NCBI GenBank assembly: GCA_012510295.1
Contig: JAAZID010000135.1
Span: 1-7,857, forward strand
Direction: 5' to 3'
Source: Methanomicrobiales archaeon
GTDB lineage: Archaea > Halobacteriota > Methanomicrobia > Methanomicrobiales > Methanoculleaceae
DNA length: 7,857 nt
Shown here: positions 1 to 4,907 of the stretch, piece by piece
Position numbering within the stretch: the first letter of the stretch is position 1
Layout of the letters: each line of letters begins with the position of its first letter
Program-made: the position numbers and the translations under genes
The notes under the pieces: generated by a model
Database searches by the model: none
Told to the model about the DNA's origin: nothing
What the model saw: the letters and a program-made list of their open reading frames with translations, nothing else

Positions 1-57
1 CCGGGCAGAGAAGATGTCGCCGGGACACGGATTGAGACGCCAGGTGTTACTTCTGCC

Positions 58-1539
58 ATGTTCGGACAGATGGTCGAGGCTTCACTCTCCGGAATCTGCA
101 TCGTCGACCGGCGGGGGTGCATAGTCTATGCCAACCAGGCACTGCTTGCCACATGGAGCTATGTCCAGTGCGAACTGACCGGTAAGCCTGTAGAGTTCCT
201 CTGGTTCTCCCGGGAGGCGGGGGAAGACTGTATGGGCCATGCCCTCTCCGCCGGGCAATGGAGCGGGATGATCGTTGCCCGGCGGAAGGATTCTTCGCTC
301 TTCGATGCCCGGATATCGGTCAGTACCGTCCGCGATCCGGAGACCACCGACGTCTGGTTCCTCCTCTCCTGCCTCGACGCTACAGGACAGCGGACAGCGG
401 CGGATGCATCCGGTCGCTGCCGCGACCTCGAACACGCTATCGCTGCAATGCCTGAACGATTCATGGATCCCGGGCAGATCGACATGGCGATAGATGAATC
501 GCTTGAGGATCTTGGCCGGGCGTGCGGGGCCTGCAGGGTCTACCTCTCCTTCTTCAGCGATCCCAGGACTGTGTTTGGAACAACGCACGAGTGGTGCATG
601 CCCGGGAGGGTGCCCTGTCGTGGGGAGTTCCAGAAATTCCTCACGAGCGAGCTCCCCTGGTGGGTCATGCGGATCCTGGAGGGCGAGATTGTGCATATGG
701 GTGGGAGACCCGGGGATAAGCGGATCTCCGGGCAGGAGCGTGAATTCTTGAGGCGGCGTGATATTGCTGCGACACTGATGATCCCGCTCCGGCTGGAGGC
801 GAAAGTCGTTGGGTTTGTCGGGTATGAACTGGATGCTGGTAGTCGGATCGCGGAGGAGGATGTCGTGCTCCTGGATGCGGCCGTCCGTATCATCGCCGGT
901 GCACTTGAGCGTAAACAGTCGGAATGTCTCTTCCGGGAGTCAGAAAACCTCTACCAGGTCGTCCTTGACGCGATCACCGACGCAGTCATCGTCGTCGATA
1001 CCCGGCTCACCATCCTTCTCGCAAACAATGCATTCATCACCTGGTGCGAGGAGCTCGGGCTTGAGACAAACGTCGCCGGGAAGAACCTCTTCTCCGTCGT
1101 GCCGTTCTTCTCAACTGCCACACGGCAGCAGTACGAGCGAGTCATACAGACAGGGAGATCGCTGACATCCGAACGCCCCTTACAGGTTAATGATCGGGTC
1201 ATGGTCGTCCGGGAGACGCACTTTCCGATATTCAAGCGCGGCAAGATCACCCGGGTCATCACCGTCACCCGTGATATAACCGCCCAGAAGGAGGCTGAAG
1301 ACCAGAAAACAAAGGCGTACGCCCAGATCGAGAGGAACATGGAGCAGTTTGCCCTGCTCGCCGATCATATCCGAAACCCACTCCAGGCGATACTGGGGCA
1401 TGCCGAGCTGATGGATGACCCCGGAACGAGAGAGAAGATCCGGCAACAGGTGAAGCGGATCGATGCGATCATCGACCAGCTCGATGAGCGGTGGGTCGAA
1501 TCAAGGAAGCTCTCGCACTTCTGGCGGAGATACTCCTGA
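58..1539 (+). CDS. PAS-GAF-PAS sensor protein with HisKA-like C-terminus and no ATPase domain (start may lie upstream of the window)
   Basis: Predicted cytoplasmic signal sensor; no signal peptide or membrane segment is visible. From the ATG at 58, domains in order are: a PAS domain (about residues 1-112, with the pattern GICIVDRRG then IVYANQA), a GAF domain (about 136-287), a second PAS domain (about 295-413, AVIVVDTRL then ILLANNAF, closing with VTRDITAQKEAE), and a helical segment (about 420-485) with an H-box-like motif DHIRNPLQAI, histidine at residue 437. The protein stops soon after, at a tail around WVESRKLSHFWRR. There is no N, G1 or G2 box, so no HATPase domain. I recall similar ATPase-less proteins in Methanomicrobiales, so this need not be damage. 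Weak SD-like AGGTG at 42-46 supports the ATG at 58. The frame is nevertheless open to base 1 and the first PAS domain begins almost at the start codon, so a longer protein starting off-window is quite possible. Ligand and partner are unknown. Confidence 0.85.
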   Translation: MFGQMVEASLSGICIVDRRGCIVYANQALLATWSYVQCELTGKPVEFLWFSREAGEDCMGHALSAGQWSGMIVARRKDSSLFDARISVSTVRDPETTDVWFLLSCLDATGQRTAADASGRCRDLEHAIAAMPERFMDPGQIDMAIDESLEDLGRACGACRVYLSFFSDPRTVFGTTHEWCMPGRVPCRGEFQKFLTSELPWWVMRILEGEIVHMGGRPGDKRISGQEREFLRRRDIAATLMIPLRLEAKVVGFVGYELDAGSRIAEEDVVLLDAAVRIIAGALERKQSECLFRESENLYQVVLDAITDAVIVVDTRLTILLANNAFITWCEELGLETNVAGKNLFSVVPFFSTATRQQYERVIQTGRSLTSERPLQVNDRVMVVRETHFPIFKRGKITRVITVTRDITAQKEAEDQKTKAYAQIERNMEQFALLADHIRNPLQAILGHAELMDDPGTREKIRQQVKRIDAIIDQLDERWVESRKLSHFWRRYS

Positions 1540-1583
1540 AGGTGCATCAGACCGGCGCCGAAGGCTGTCATGGGTTTTCCCGC

Positions 1584-2264
1584 TCATGGCACATCCTGAA
1601 GTGAACGCCAGACCGAATTTCGTTCGAGGATGACCCAGTAGCGTCGCAGTTCGGCCTCCGCTGCCCGGTGTTCGGGGTAATGGGTCTCGACCAGCTGCCA
1701 GAACCGGGCTGAATGGTTCTGCTCCCGGAGGTGGGCCGCCTCGTGGATGACGATATACTCGCGCAGGGTCTCGGGGAGGGCTATGATGCGCAGGTTGATG
1801 TTGAGGTTGCCGAGTGAGGAGCAGCTCCCCCATCTGGTCTTCTGGAGTTTGATCGCTATCCTGCCCGATCCTCTCCTCACGAGGTCCGGGTAGCCCCTCA
1901 GGCGATCGTTGACCTCCTCTCTTAGCATATGGGTGAGGTTTCGTTTGAGGATGGAGATAGATGGGAACGTGACGCATCCTGAGGTCTCGTCGATAGCGAA
2001 CCCTGCACCGGGGAGTACGCGGTAGAACTCTCCGTGCAGGAGGAGATGGTCCTCCTTCCCACACCCGGCGGCGGCAAGCCGGTCGTACTTCGCGCGTTGC
2101 TCCTCGATCCAGGCGACATTGCGTTGCAGGAACTCCTCGACGTTGAACGATGCGGGGGCGACCACCCGCAGGGTTCCGTCCGGCTGCACCTGGAGCCTGG
2201 CAGACCGCACCGCCTTCCGCACGATGGTTGCCCCTGCGAAAACTCTCTCCTCTTTCCGGTCCAT
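1584..2264 (-). CDS. YgjP-like (DUF45, M48-related) zinc metallopeptidase
   Basis: Product of 226 residues, probably a soluble cytoplasmic metallohydrolase. The zinc site is visible as HEAAH at residues 174-178 followed by the third-ligand region NHSARFW (H184), matching the HExxH-x5-H arrangement of this family. The family signature TRWGSCSS-x-GNLNIN lies at 143-156, and the N-terminal half has the expected strand-rich region (RLQVQPDGTLRVVAP). Length agrees with the family, about 230 residues. The physiological substrate is not established for this family; in bacteria a relative is found beside type I restriction genes, but no such gene is present here. It is convergent with the sensor gene (44-bp gap) and divergent from the MerR-like gene (58-bp gap). 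No good Shine-Dalgarno precedes the ATG. A TATA-like ggtatagt on this strand at 2313-2320 would give a short leader. Confidence 0.9.
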   Translation of the reverse strand: MDRKEERVFAGATIVRKAVRSARLQVQPDGTLRVVAPASFNVEEFLQRNVAWIEEQRAKYDRLAAAGCGKEDHLLLHGEFYRVLPGAGFAIDETSGCVTFPSISILKRNLTHMLREEVNDRLRGYPDLVRRGSGRIAIKLQKTRWGSCSSLGNLNINLRIIALPETLREYIVIHEAAHLREQNHSARFWQLVETHYPEHRAAEAELRRYWVILERNSVWRSLQDVP

Positions 2265-2322
2265 GGTACCAGGTACCTGGGTGGCGGAGTGAGAAAAACC
2301 CGATCGACATGTACTATACCTG
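2265..2322. promoter_or_regulatory. Divergent promoter region with a perfect 12-bp palindrome
   Basis: This 58-bp gap separates the divergent metallopeptidase and MerR-like genes. It contains the perfect palindrome CCAGGTACCTGG at 2269-2280, a few bases upstream of the metallopeptidase ATG, and overlapping GGTACC copies at 2265-2270 and 2272-2277. A TATA-like element GTACTATACC lies at 2311-2320; read on the minus strand it is suitably placed for the metallopeptidase. The plus-strand gene has no Shine-Dalgarno here and may be leaderless. An operator role for the palindrome is inference. Confidence 0.4.
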
Positions 2323-2964
2323 ATGACGACAAAGAACTACGGTGAGGGCTTCGCCCGTAAAACCGACAGAGAGGAGGGTGGCGGCATAACCAGAAAAGAA
2401 CTCAAAACCGGCGATATCGCACAGCTCACCAGGGTATCCGAGAAGGATATCCGGGCGCTTATCCGGACATACGATAGCCTCTTTACCTACCGGACCATCG
2501 GCCCGGTCAGGATATTCCCCGAGAGTGCGGTCCGGGTCGTCAGGAATCTTATCGAGCTCTCCGGGAAAGGTCTCACGCCTGAGGAGATCGTCCGGGAAGT
2601 TCGTACTGGAGATCCCCCGGCGGACTCTGAAGAACCTGTGGCCGCGATTGGCCGGAGCGCTCCCGCGCTCTCCCCTGAAGTGGTGATCGATATCCCGGTG
2701 ATGCAGGAGACGTTGGCCCGGCAGGAGCGCCGGATCGCACAACTGACAGCCGGGATCGAGCGGGAACGGGAAGAAAGGATGAAGGAGGTCGAAGACCTCC
2801 GGGAGACCATCGCCGGCCTCCAGGAGGAGCTCGCGGTCGTCTCGGAGTGGGTGGACTACTTTGATGCGCAGATGGATGAAGTCACCCTGCCGGCATCTGA
2901 GCGGATCCGGCGGGCGTTTGGGGGAGGTATAGATCGCGGAGGGCGTGCCGGCCGCTCGGGTTAG
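2323..2964 (+). CDS. MerR-like helix-turn-helix protein with C-terminal coiled coil
   Basis: Product of 213 residues. Residues 28-92 look like a MerR-type winged helix-turn-helix: LKTGDIAQLTRVSEKDIRALI, then a YRTIGPVRIFPESAV wing region and RNLIELSGKGLTPEEIVREV. After a Pro/Ala linker (about 95-122), residues 127-180 form a charged amphipathic helix rich in E, R and L that should make a coiled coil, followed by a Gly/Arg-rich tail. No metal-binding cysteines or effector domain typical of classical MerR regulators are visible (there is no cysteine at all), so it may be a dimeric DNA-binding or chromosome-associated protein rather than a metal sensor. The ATG at 2323 is the only usual in-frame start before the HTH. 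No Shine-Dalgarno precedes it, so the mRNA may be leaderless. It is divergent from the metallopeptidase across a palindrome and is followed 3 bases after the stop by a strong hairpin. Target genes are unknown. Confidence 0.75.
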   Translation: MTTKNYGEGFARKTDREEGGGITRKELKTGDIAQLTRVSEKDIRALIRTYDSLFTYRTIGPVRIFPESAVRVVRNLIELSGKGLTPEEIVREVRTGDPPADSEEPVAAIGRSAPALSPEVVIDIPVMQETLARQERRIAQLTAGIEREREERMKEVEDLRETIAGLQEELAVVSEWVDYFDAQMDEVTLPASERIRRAFGGGIDRGGRAGRSG

Positions 2965-2967
2965 CGG

Positions 2968-2995
2968 AGGTGCTCATCCGGGAATATGAGCACCT
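2968..2995 (+). terminator. Perfect 10-bp stem-loop just after the MerR-like gene
   Basis: Arms AGGTGCTCAT (2968-2977) and ATGAGCACCT (2986-2995) are perfectly complementary around an 8-base loop (CCGGGAAT), starting 3 bases after the stop codon. No T-run follows, and archaeal termination usually relies on T-runs rather than hairpins. It could therefore be an mRNA 3'-end stabiliser or processing signal, or a protein-binding inverted repeat, instead of a terminator. Confidence 0.45.
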
Positions 2996-3024
2996 GATCC
3001 GGGATATTGGGTACAAGGTCTCCG

Positions 3025-3040
3025 GGAATTGGTTAATTCC
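3025..3040. repeat. Inverted repeat GGAATT-ggtt-AATTCC
   Basis: Perfect 6-bp arms around a 4-base spacer, followed by a T-rich stretch (ttcgttt, 3041-3047). It may be a weak plus-strand terminator of the MerR-like gene or an operator for the downstream promoter. Short enough to arise by chance. Confidence 0.3.
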
Positions 3041-3050
3041 TTCGTTTAGG

Positions 3051-3095
3051 GCAATATATTGCATCGGGCATTATAAATCTAGAAAAATATAAATA
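3051..3095 (+). promoter_or_regulatory. Probable promoter of the small secreted-protein gene, with a 12-bp palindrome
   Basis: A sharply AT-rich island in a GC-rich window. It holds the perfect palindrome GCAATATATTGC at 3051-3062 and two archaeal TATA-box-like elements, TTATAAAT at 3071-3078 and AAATATAAATA at 3085-3095. From the second, transcription would start near 3115-3120, a short distance before the gene at 3146. The palindrome immediately upstream of the TATA elements is where an archaeal activator or repressor could act; no regulator is identified. Confidence 0.5.
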
Positions 3096-3117
3096 GGATC
3101 CCCACCACCCGGCATGC

Positions 3118-3125
3118 GAGGTGAT
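3118..3125 (+). promoter_or_regulatory. Strong Shine-Dalgarno at unusual distance from the next ATG
   Basis: GAGGTGAT matches the archaeal anti-Shine-Dalgarno consensus nearly perfectly, but the only in-frame ATG of the following gene is at 3146, leaving about 20 bases instead of the usual 5-10. An in-frame CTG at 3137 would fit the spacing better, and a different-frame ATG sits at 3114. This site makes the start of the next gene uncertain. Confidence 0.4.
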
Positions 3126-3145
3126 TTACGATCTCTCTGCAGAAA

Positions 3146-3394
3146 ATGGCTGTATTATTAGTTATCGCCATCCAGGCACTTGTCATCGCCGGACTTGTTG
3201 CCTGCATCGTCGTCGGACCACAGGATCAGCACCCCTCCCCGACCACACCGGGGGATGAGACCCCGGGTTCCCGGTCGGTGAGTGTCTCGCCAGCTGCATA
3301 CGATACTATCGTCAACCGGTCAGGGATCTGGCCCACAGACCCCCTGCCGGAGATCGGCAGCTCTGGCTCCGATCTCATCTCTTTTCTGGCGTGA
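3146..3394 (+). CDS. Small secreted or membrane-anchored protein, unknown function
   Basis: Product of 82 residues that I do not recognise. Residues 2-23 form one strongly hydrophobic segment (VLLVIAIQALVIAGLVAC) ending in LVAC, which resembles a lipoprotein cleavage box with Cys20, though a simple membrane anchor is equally possible. The rest (about 24-82) is polar, rich in Pro, Ser, Thr and Gly, and looks like a disordered exported linker or stub. The codons favour G or C in the third position as in neighbouring genes, and a strong AT-rich promoter lies upstream; both argue that it is real. The N-terminus has no Lys or Arg before the hydrophobic run, which is odd for an exported protein. 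Starting at the in-frame CTG 3137 would add Gln-Lys. It ends 6 bp before the convergent UPF0216 gene. Confidence 0.5.
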   Translation: MAVLLVIAIQALVIAGLVACIVVGPQDQHPSPTTPGDETPGSRSVSVSPAAYDTIVNRSGIWPTDPLPEIGSSGSDLISFLA

Positions 3395-3400
3395 TCCCGC

Positions 3401-3832
3401 CTATCGCATCACGATCTGCATGGCCGTCGGGTACCGGTTCACTATGGCGTACACGATCGGCTTTGCTATCCAGAGTCTCCCTCCCCGCATCCGCCGGAGA
3501 GGACTGATCTCTTCCAGGTGCTGGAGGGCCAGAAGAGCGGCCTCATCGGTGAGGAAGAAGCTATCCGGGACGGTCGAGTCGAAATAGAAGGTGATCGGAA
3601 GCCTGAGCTGTCTTTGTAATTCCCCGGGGAGAGCCTGCTCCAGCCTGCGGAGGGTCTCCCGATCGAAGTTGTACTGGCTCCCGCCCCTTGTTACGGATGA
3701 TGGTCGCTCCTCTCCCAGGAGGTGCGAGAGGCGTTTTCGCTCCGTGACGATACCGTTATTGATCTTGCCGATCTCGAGCCGCATCCACCGCATGAGGGTC
3801 GACTCGTCGCCTGCTGATGGGTGTAATGACAT
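3401..3832 (-). CDS. UPF0216 (DUF61) family protein
   Basis: Product of 143 residues from the ATG at 3832. It belongs to the archaeal UPF0216/DUF61 family of unknown function: the run from LMRWMRLEIGKINNGI through VTERKRLSHLL, the RGGSQYNFDRETLRRLE region, LRLPITFYFDS and the closing GRLWIAKPIVYAIVNRY follow the family layout, and the length is normal for it (about 120-150). No signal peptide, membrane segment or catalytic motif is evident, so a soluble cytoplasmic protein is expected. The reading frame stays open to 4009, but the extra 59 residues are Pro/Gly-rich and unlike the family, so I chose the internal ATG at 3832. It has a weak AGGGCG upstream and TATA-like elements on the minus strand (about 3866-3873 and 3893-3900). 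It is convergent with the small secreted-protein gene. Confidence 0.8.
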   Translation of the reverse strand: MSLHPSAGDESTLMRWMRLEIGKINNGIVTERKRLSHLLGEERPSSVTRGGSQYNFDRETLRRLEQALPGELQRQLRLPITFYFDSTVPDSFFLTDEAALLALQHLEEISPLRRMRGGRLWIAKPIVYAIVNRYPTAMQIVMR

Positions 3833-4158
3833 ATCTGCGCCCTGATGGTTTTCCCACGATCCCGGGTATACAGACCAGTCTCCCCCATGAAGCATATACC
3901 TGATCCCCGGGGGGTTTCTGGTGGGGGGTATCGCGACCTGTTGCCGGAGAGCACTCCCGGGCCGGCCCCGCACCGTGTTTACCCCGGGGTAAATGGGTGG
4001 ATCTGGCATGAGGGGTGCGCTGGCACATGATCGGGGCTCGATGCACCGGTAATCCCCGATCCCGCGCGCTGGACGGCGGGCCCTCGCAGCCGGTGGCCCG
4101 GGGTGCGGCTTTGCCCTGTTCTATGGCGCGCTACCGCTCTGTCATGGTATGTCAGGCC
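3833..4158. other. Gene-free, structured intergenic region of about 330 bp
   Basis: No convincing gene is visible on either strand. The minus strand is formally open from 3832 to 4009, and minus-strand TATA-like elements lie near 3866-3873 and 3893-3900, probably the UPF0216 promoter. Farther right the DNA is very GC-rich, with inverted repeats GATCGGGG/CCCCGATC (4029-4036 and 4054-4061) and CGGGCC/GGCCCG (4077-4082 and 4095-4100). I looked for a tRNA or a known RNA motif and saw none. Confidence 0.5.
4029..4061. repeat. 8-bp perfect inverted repeat in the intergenic region
   Basis: GATCGGGG at 4029-4036 and CCCCGATC at 4054-4061 are perfectly complementary around a 17-base loop. A second GC-only stem (4077-4082 with 4095-4100) follows closely. 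In RNA on either strand these could form two adjacent hairpins, so a small RNA or 3' structure downstream of the winged-helix gene is conceivable; chance pairing in GC-rich DNA is also plausible. Confidence 0.35.
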
Positions 4159-4551
4159 CTACGTGCAACTCTGCAACTCGTTGCCGATTGCGTGCGCCTG
4201 TAACGCCTGGAGAACCTCTCTACCCAGGATCTCCTCCGCATGCTCCTTGTAGCGCTCCGCCATGAGCTTGAGGAGCTCTTTTGTCCCTGCCGCCGTGGTC
4301 GATATGCCGACCCGCTCGACGCGGGTGATAAGCCCGTCCCGTTCCATAGCGCCGAACCGGGGCAGGACGTAGTAGTGAGGGGTATCGAGGTATTCAGCGA
4401 GTTTGCGGGTTGTGGGAAAGCGAATGGATATGCCGCCGGGCGAGAAACTGATGGTTATCTGCCGGTTTTCTTTGAGGAGAATCCGGATAGCTGCATCGAT
4501 TATCTCGTCGTGTTCATGTATGGGCATCTGATCGTAGGAGTAGCTTTGCAC
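4159..4551 (-). CDS. Winged-helix-like DNA-binding protein, unknown target
   Basis: Product of up to 130 residues. The pattern EIIDAAIRILLKE (about 16-28), then FPTTRKLAEYLDTPHYYVLPRFGAMERDGLITRVERVGISTTAAGTKELLKLM (about 46-97), reads as a winged helix: helix, recognition helix (LAEYLDTPHYYVLPRFGAMERDGL) and beta wing (ITRVERVGISTTAAG). The C-terminal 35 residues are helical and could dimerise. I do not recognise a named family. The first codon of the frame is GTG at 4551; an ATG at 4527 (MPIHEHDEII) is an equally good start, and neither has a clear Shine-Dalgarno. It lies 29-53 bp downstream of the 77-residue gene on the same strand, possibly in one operon, though an oligo-T tract between them could separate the transcripts. 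It may be the local regulator of the molybdenum-themed genes to its right; that is only inference from position. Confidence 0.65.
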   Translation of the reverse strand: MQSYSYDQMPIHEHDEIIDAAIRILLKENRQITISFSPGGISIRFPTTRKLAEYLDTPHYYVLPRFGAMERDGLITRVERVGISTTAAGTKELLKLMAERYKEHAEEILGREVLQALQAHAIGNELQSCT

Positions 4552-4561
4552 GTCCGGGAGG

Positions 4562-4567
4562 AAAAAA
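4562..4567 (-). terminator. Oligo-T tract after the 77-residue gene
   Basis: On the minus strand a run of six T (flanked by C: CCCCTTTTTTCCTCC) lies 13 bases beyond the stop codon of the gene ending at 4581. Archaeal RNA polymerase terminates at such oligo-T tracts without a hairpin, so this may end or attenuate transcription before the winged-helix gene. Confidence 0.4.
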
Positions 4568-4580
4568 GGGGTTGGTTTGG

Positions 4581-4814
4581 TTACGCAGCCTCTGCCTTCA
4601 TCTCGCCCCGCTCTTCTTCGGGCATCTCCTCAAGGTAGACGATCTCAGCCCCGAGATCCTTTGCGATCTCTTCGAGCTCGATCTTCCGGAAGTGGACTCC
4701 CTCTACCTTCAGGTGTTTCTCATCACCCTTCTCTGTGGCGACGGCGACGACGCGGAAACGTGGTTGTTTCACGCCGGTGCCGACTTTCTGGCGCTCACGT
4801 GCATAGATCTTCAT
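4581..4814 (-). CDS. Small 77-residue protein of unknown function, divergent from the MosA/B-like gene
   Basis: Product of 77 residues beginning MKIYARERQKVGTG and ending in an acidic Glu-rich tail. No domain is recognised. The layout (a basic, strand-forming N-terminal half with RFRVVAVA, an EKHLKVEGVHFRK segment, then an amphipathic helix IELEEIAKDLGAEIVYLEE) suggests a compact alpha/beta cytoplasmic protein without cysteines. I chose ATG 4814 rather than the longer frame opening at 4859, because GGAGTGAT on the minus strand (4828-4821) sits 6 bases before it, an excellent Shine-Dalgarno, and because the extra 15 residues would run through the promoter palindrome. It faces away from the molybdenum-storage-like gene across a 93-bp shared control region, suggesting co-regulation, and is followed by the winged-helix gene. 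Confidence 0.7.
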   Translation of the reverse strand: MKIYARERQKVGTGVKQPRFRVVAVATEKGDEKHLKVEGVHFRKIELEEIAKDLGAEIVYLEEMPEEERGEMKAEAA

Positions 4815-4820
4815 CACTTC

Positions 4821-4828
4821 ATCACTCC
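4821..4828 (-). promoter_or_regulatory. Shine-Dalgarno deciding the start of the 77-residue gene
   Basis: Reads GGAGTGAT on the minus strand, 6 bases before ATG 4814. It is a near match to the archaeal consensus and supports 4814 over the longer frame opening at 4859. Confidence 0.65.
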
Positions 4829-4836
4829 TAACCAGT

Positions 4837-4858
4837 TGGTATATCAGTAGATATACCA
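4837..4858. promoter_or_regulatory. 8+8 bp inverted repeat overlapping TATA elements in a divergent promoter
   Basis: TGGTATAT (4837-4844) and ATATACCA (4851-4858) are perfect inverted copies around CAGTAG. Each arm contains a TATA-like core (GGTATAT on one strand or the other), so the element could act as back-to-back TATA boxes for the 77-residue gene (minus) and the MosA/B-like gene (plus). It could also serve as an operator where a dimeric repressor blocks TBP. The distance to the minus-strand start is right for a very short leader. Confidence 0.5.
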
Positions 4859-4892
4859 CGAAGTTCTTAATACTTTCCCTGCCTAAATACAG

Positions 4893-4900
4893 TGGGGATG
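4893..4900 (+). promoter_or_regulatory. Shine-Dalgarno of the MosA/B-like gene
   Basis: TGGGGATG, 7 bases before the ATG at 4908, is a moderate match to the archaeal ribosome-binding consensus. It overlaps an out-of-frame ATG (4898) that would encode only an 8-residue peptide. Confidence 0.45.
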
Positions 4901-4907
4901 ACTGATT

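Noticed and set aside
82..696. Long minus-strand frame opposite the sensor gene
   Set aside because: It overlaps the sensor PAS and GAF domains in antisense, and its translation is low-complexity with no recognisable motif: a GC-rich shadow.
1501..2310. 269-residue minus-strand frame over the metallopeptidase
   Set aside because: It overlaps the metallopeptidase in another frame and is rich in Arg, Pro and Gly, whereas the 226-residue frame has the HExxH motif and family signature.
3833..4009. N-terminal extension of the UPF0216 protein by 59 residues
   Set aside because: The extension is Pro/Gly-rich and unlike the family. The ATG at 3832 gives the family length and lies downstream of TATA-like elements.
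4020..4160. Possible tRNA or known structured RNA in the GC-rich gap
   Set aside because: On both strands the paired arms and loops do not fit a cloverleaf: no T-loop consensus in register with a 7-bp acceptor stem, and no known riboswitch motif.
4815..4859. Longer start of the 77-residue protein at 4859
   Set aside because: It would run through the promoter palindrome and lacks a ribosome-binding site, while ATG 4814 has GGAGTGAT at proper distance.
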